Source of the DNA: Silene noctiflora
Lineage: Eukaryota > Streptophyta > Magnoliopsida > Caryophyllales > Caryophyllaceae
Assembly: GCA_009801015.1 (NCBI GenBank)
Contig: VHZZ01004220.1
Span: 41,282 to 64,232, forward strand
Length of the DNA stretch: 22,951 nucleotides
Direction of reading: 5' to 3'
Position 1 is the first letter of the stretch; each line of letters starts with the position of its first letter. Made by a program: the position numbers and the translations under genes. This document shows positions 10,701-16,700 of this stretch, piece by piece. The notes under the pieces are model-generated. The model was not told where the DNA came from. It did not search any database and was given only the letters and a program-made list of their open reading frames with translations.

Positions 10701-13700
10701 ACCCCAAATTTAAAGTTATAGAGTAGTTCCACAACGGCTTGCTTGTATTTTGCTGCTTATATTTCTCCATGGAAGTTGCAAGAATGATGAAGCACCAAAC
10801 TTATGAGGAATATCTAACCTTGTGGTATTAAATTCTTGTACCTTGACATAGACATTCCTGGTGTCATTAGAAGAACTACCATCAAAGTAAGCACCACTAG
10901 GATTAACCATCGAAACTAAAATCTTGACCGTGCAAACACCATTATCCGCTTTCCGAGTCATCACATTCGCTCACCTATACAAAACTCGTTTCCTACAACA
11001 TAACGGATTCAATTAGACAAGGTGCGATCATTTCGGCGTCGTTAGCTGCTATCGATATCTACATAATACAACAACAAAAGAAATTCGGAAAAATAAAGTG
11101 AATGTCAGTCATCTAAGTTACTAAAATTGCACAAGAAAGAAGCGAAGTTCACTTATCTTAAGAAATGAAATTCCATATCTTAGCACTTATTAAACGAACT
11201 TGAAAATTTCTTGAATTTGCAAGAAATAAATAATATAATTGAAATAAATCAGGTATGATGAAGAATAAAAGAATCGGAATATGGTATTGATGTACTTCGT
11301 AAAATAAAAGGGAGAATGGTGGAATCGTAAATAAAGTGTATGGAAAAGAAGGTAAGAAATGAAGGAGAGAAAAGAAGGGGAAAATCAGAGATGTGAGTGG
11401 AGAGTGTTTGGGAGATAAAAGCTGCAAGCAAAAGCACATGTGAAGCTTCTGAACTATGTGTTTACATCAAAATAAAAAAAAAATGGTCCATATGTACCTC
11501 TCGCTATCTCACATAGCGAGTATAGGGTCGGAACCAGAAATCATATATACCTAGGGCTAAATTTATAAATTATACAACCTATTTTTTATTTAAAATACTA
11601 TGAAAGCTTGATAAGTCGACGACGTTGACCATTACGTGCTTTTACCTTATTGTTATGAATTAATAATATGTGGTCTTTACAATATATTAGGGGAAAAAAA
11701 TAATAATATGTGTACTAAAAAGTTATTTTATAACCTTCTAGTTGTTTTCGATGCATTTAATTGTCGATGTTTATGGCGTCTATTGTAATTTGACTATAAA
11801 TAGACGTAAGATGGTACATATTAAAAGGTTGAAAACTTGAGCCTTACGAAAGTATTAAAACGTAAGTTACAGTGTTACGCGAATCAAATGATCGCTCATA
11901 ATAAATAATGCAGAGTATAAAAGATTACTCCATAAGAAAATTATGAAGGGGAAACGATAAGGAAAAGCACAAAAATTATAAGAAATTAGGCATATACTTG
12001 GACAATATTAATGATAAGAAAGAAAACAAGTAAAGCAAGAAAATAATTAAAGAAAGAGTAATTTTTGCTTAAGACGGTCTTTAAGTTAATATCTTTCAAA
12101 ATCCTTCTTTCATTTTAATCTTAGTTAATCGATTGTAACAACTGTCTAAACTCGAGACGATTTTAAACAAGAAAGTTGGAAAAAAGATATACAAAGATAA
12201 GAATGATTGACAAATCCGAATTCAGTGTAGGACCTGCCACATTAGCAAAAAAGTTACTCATATAGTCATGCAATGTGCTTCGAACTCTGGTCTCTAGATT
12301 AAAAGCTGAATGTTACACCACCAAGGCACAGGTGTAAAATCTGTTACTTCAACACACAGTTATATATATATATATTTTTTTTCCCTGAAATCAACTCGAG
12401 CTACAGCCCTAGTAGCCTAGGCCAGTTCCGCCCCCTGAGCGAGTCGTTACAAAACTGGTGAAAAATCCAAAACCGCTGTCGTGGACCCATTTCTTGTAAA
12501 TAGTTTGGAATGGACTCCATTTTTGTAAATACTTTCCTTTAGAACCCCATTTAAGAAAAAAAAATTCTTATTAATATTAGGATATTAACCTAGTGATTTC
12601 ACCAGAAACATCAATTTTAACTATTGATTTTAGGTTTTTGGTCGGTTGATCCTCTCACATGTAATAGAGTCTTGTCAGCGAGCCGATCTCGAGCTTGAAA
12701 AATTTGTGCTTGTTACCAGGCTTGGGAGCTTTAACGCGAGCTCGAGCCTATATATAGTTGTTAAATTTTCGTTTTCTTTCTTTTGATATTTTCAATAACA
12801 AGGCTTCAAGGTTAATGTTTGGCAAATCAATGAAACATCTTATGTGTGTGATACAAAAATATAATAATGACAATATTTTAATAAAATATCGGCAACATTT
12901 TATTTAATCGCAGAAGTTCGAGCCTCTCTCAAACTTATCTAGTCGAGCCAACGTTAGCTCTCGACCCAAGCTCGAGCTCGAGCCCCTGCCGAGCTTTGGC
13001 CAGCTGTCTCGTTTCATTATCATCCCTAATTAGGATATTAAACCATTAATTGAGTCCTAACTGTTGGTGGAGCCTCAAACACCGTAATCTAAGTAATCTA
13101 ACTAAAGTCATGCAGATGGTACAAATGAACACCTTAGAAAGGTAACTAAGAAATTATCTACTTAACCCAAGAGCATCGTAACAAAGCGAGTGAGTGAATC
13201 TCGTGATCAATTTTATTCAGACCCTTCTAACTTTAACAGTATATGACAACTTCATGAAATGATCTTATGGTGTAAGTAGTTTATTTGTTATTTTGACGAG
13301 TTTTTGTTCCAAAGGTGTTTCTTATGTTATTTAAATATCTAAATGCAAGTACTTATCAAGACCTTTACGTTGGTAAACCATGTGACTCAAGATGGACTCA
13401 AATTGTAAAATCATGCTTAAAATATGATTATAGTATAAAAAAGCAATAGTGGATAGTAAACATCTATAGTGACCATATTAAAAAGAAGACCATAGAAAGT
13501 ACTTGAAGCACTCGGTATTTAAAAAAGGTCACCCAAAACAGTCCCACCTTCTAAAACTTTAAACTCCTTAACATTGTTCTCTTCGTCCTATATTCATTTT
13601 GTCAGCAAATAGTGTCATGAAATGAAATCATCTTGTCTTACCCCCATCTAGACCTTATTTATTCGTTCATTCGTCTTTGTTTTTGTATCATATTCAGTAT

Positions 13701-16700
13701 CTACGCACGGTTTAAAATCACGGTATCAGTCGCGGTGGTAACGGTGTCACGGAATCGTGGTTGACATTTATTTTAAAAGCTTTCGTAGATACTTTACCGT
13801 CTACTTGTCTACTTCATATGAAGCGAAGATTAAATCTATTCACAATAATTAGTTTAACCTAAAAGTTGCAACTTTGTAGTCTTTTTCTTAACAAAATTTT
13901 GCCGTTACAAATTCTAACTGGGTCATCTCTGTTTTTCACGGGTCAAGCTGTGCAATAGGCCTAATTCGCGTTATAAATTGGTACTGATACATCTAAGGCT
14001 ATACGCTATACGTGACGTATCGGAGAAGATTTAAACCATGTGCCTATGTGCATTCTGCCATAATTTTTGGACTAAAGAATTTCTGGCAAGAAGCATCAGC
14101 CTCGCACTGGAAATAGTTTGATGAAGTGGAATGGGATATTTTAAAATGTGGCAACTTTGTAAAAAATTGTGAACATAATTGTTGTCAGGAACATGCAGAT
14201 GCAGTTTCAAAAGGAGCCTAATTTAAAAAAAAAAAAAAATCTACCTATAATCAATAGCTTATCTCTTAGTGGTATTTTCTAGTATAACTAATGCTGGTTC
14301 ATATAATTTATTTATATCATTCTTCTTTAGCTTTTCTGAAAAGGTTTTCGTTTTTTTGTTGTTTTGTGTTCTTGTTCTTTTGTACACTAACATTTCAATG
14401 CTCACTGTTTATGTGTTTACAGGACAAGAGCAAATGGTTTACAGATGGTGTAAGTATGCTTCTTCATGCTGAGCTCTATATTTTATTTGCTAAATATAAG
14501 CTTAAGCTCTTTACTTGCTTTAGATTGACCTTTTATTGTTTCAAAGATTAAAATAGTGGTGTTTCTTAGTAATCAAGGTAAGCTGGGGTTCGGTAGTTTA
14601 TTTTTATGGTTGTTGACAAGAATATGAGGCTACAATTTTCTCCATCAATTGGTCTCATTTAAGATTGTTGTATAACATCTATGGATCATCATTGAGAAAC
14701 AGATACATCTCCCTGGGGCATTTAAATGACATTCGTGTTAGTAAATGGGATGATTTGGGCATGTTTTACATTTGAGACTCATACATAGCCTTCGCCTTCG
14801 TGAGGATATGTTTCTCCATATGTTGGTTATTATTGATTTTTAAAAAGTTACCTTTGTGATCTTTTTATCTGAAATCATGAGTTCAGGTCTGACTACACAT
14901 TAACCATGTGTGTGCCCGCACTCCCGTGTGTGTGTTTGTGTGTGTTTGACACTTGAGTACGTAGGAAAATACTATAAATTATATACTTCTATGTGTTGGG
15001 TTAATCAGTTGCAGCTAATGCTTTCTGTCTCTTTATTGGTCATTCATATGGAACTCTGGCTAATTGGGTTATGCGATATTTATTGGCCATGTACTTGAAT
15101 TAAATGACCATGTGTTTTGTAAGCCGGGGTTGTTGATCATCATTTTGGCTGTTTGTCTCTGAGATTTCTACAAGTGCTCAGAGGTCAGAAGTATTATCTT
15201 TTGATGCATTTGGGACACTATTTTACAAATATTATGTGCATATCGACAATTTGCAGTGATTTCTTGAAATATCTATGTTAATCATGTAGATTCATGCCAT
15301 CAAGCAATGGTGTTGGATTCTTGAACACCTTGTATAGTCTGTTTATGTTTTTCTTGACTCCTTTTTTTTTTTACATAACCTTGGCTCATCTTCTATTACT
15401 TATCCAAAACTTACTCATATTCTTCTGGATCTTTTATTCATTTTAACTTTCATCAATAAGTTTACCCAACTTTCTTTTCTCTTAGCTTTGGGAAGACAGA
15501 ATTAACGGTGCTAATGATCAAGGAAAGCTTGTTCTTCTTCAGAACTTGGATCCTACATACAGCGCGGATGAAGTGCAGGTGTGAAGTTATGATAACATAT
15601 GTTGTTTGATATGTTATGTTTCTTTGTCCTGGGGGTATGGGCCAAGTTTCCTTATCAGATGTTATGTTGTGACATTTTATGTTCAAAATTAATGCATCTG
15701 CTTTGTGTATGGACTATGGAGTCACAAGAATCTGAGTGCCAATAAAGACACATTTTATGTAAACTTACGAGATATTGTTTCTACCCTTTTATTGGAATAT
15801 AAGCTTTAAAGTTGTGTTATCTCTGTGTTAATTTTCCCCAGGGTATAATTTTGAATGGTTTTCATGAAAGNTGTACAGTAAAAATAGTGCAACATACTGC
15901 AACATCTAGCCCGCATGCTGGTATGTCAGAATCTCTATCCTTTTTTCACTGCTGATGCCTACTCTTCGTTTGAAGATATCATTTTTCCTCTACCATGACC
16001 TCGTCTCTATCCTTTTAACATTCTCTTTGCTTTCAAAGCCCACCCAGTGTGATAATTAAAGTCCCTAGGCTACACGAGGTGAAAAAGGCACTCTTCTTTA
16101 AGTAAGCTATTTAATTTTTCTTGTAGGACAAGCTTTTGCCATCTTCAGCAATCGAGAAGTTGCAGAGATGGTCATGCGAAAGCTGGAACAAGGTTGCTTG
16201 ATGCTCCCTGATGGAAGGTTTGTACGAGTTTTCTTTTTTATTTTTTTCCCCTTACCTGCTTTCTATTCGGGAGAGGGGGGCTAGGTGATTAATTGGTAAA
16301 AGATCTTGTAAGAATTGAATTATTGCCACTCATTGTGGAAGCTGATTTCTTTTTTTTAGCAGCCTATTGTTAATTTGATCTACAATTATTTTCTTACCTG
16401 ATTTTGGCATTTAATTCTTTATGCTCTCAATCTGTTTCTGTAGTGTATCAGTTACAGATTATGGAACTGTAAAATGTGGAATGTGGGCTAAGGTTCTACA
16501 TTTTCTTATAGACACTACTTCTCTTGTTCTGTGAGATTAGTTGCATTATCAAAGTTGTCTTATACTATTTCTGTAATTTTGTGTTTGATGAGTGATGCTG
16601 TCAATGTCCATATCATAAAGATGTGCTTAATAATAATGTCCCCCCCCCCCCCCCCCCCCCCGAGAGGATTGGTTTTATCAGACTTTTTCAGTCTTTGAGC

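Larger units (their letters stand above)
10396..12567. mobile_element. non-autonomous Mutator-like element (MULE) with long TIRs
   Basis: A perfect 9-bp duplication TTATTAATA flanks it (10387-10395 and 12568-12576). Both ends begin GAATTTTTTTT and continue as about 159-bp inverted repeats (left arm 10396-10554), sharing CTTAAATGGGGTTCTAAAGG, CAAACTATTTACAAG and GGTTTTGGATTTTTCAC. The right arm is split: 11485-11521 holds its inner part and 12446-12567 its outer part, because a hAT-like element (11523-12437) landed inside it. Without that insert the MULE is about 1.25 kb. Long TIRs plus a 9-bp duplication define MULEs. No transposase is seen, so it is non-autonomous. Confidence 0.88.

Noticed and set aside
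16443..16490. Exon-like block after CTGTAG in intron 8
   Set aside because: Exon 8 joins exon 9 in phase with continuous family sequence (LPDGR-PLVG); this block has no convincing donor and would interrupt it.
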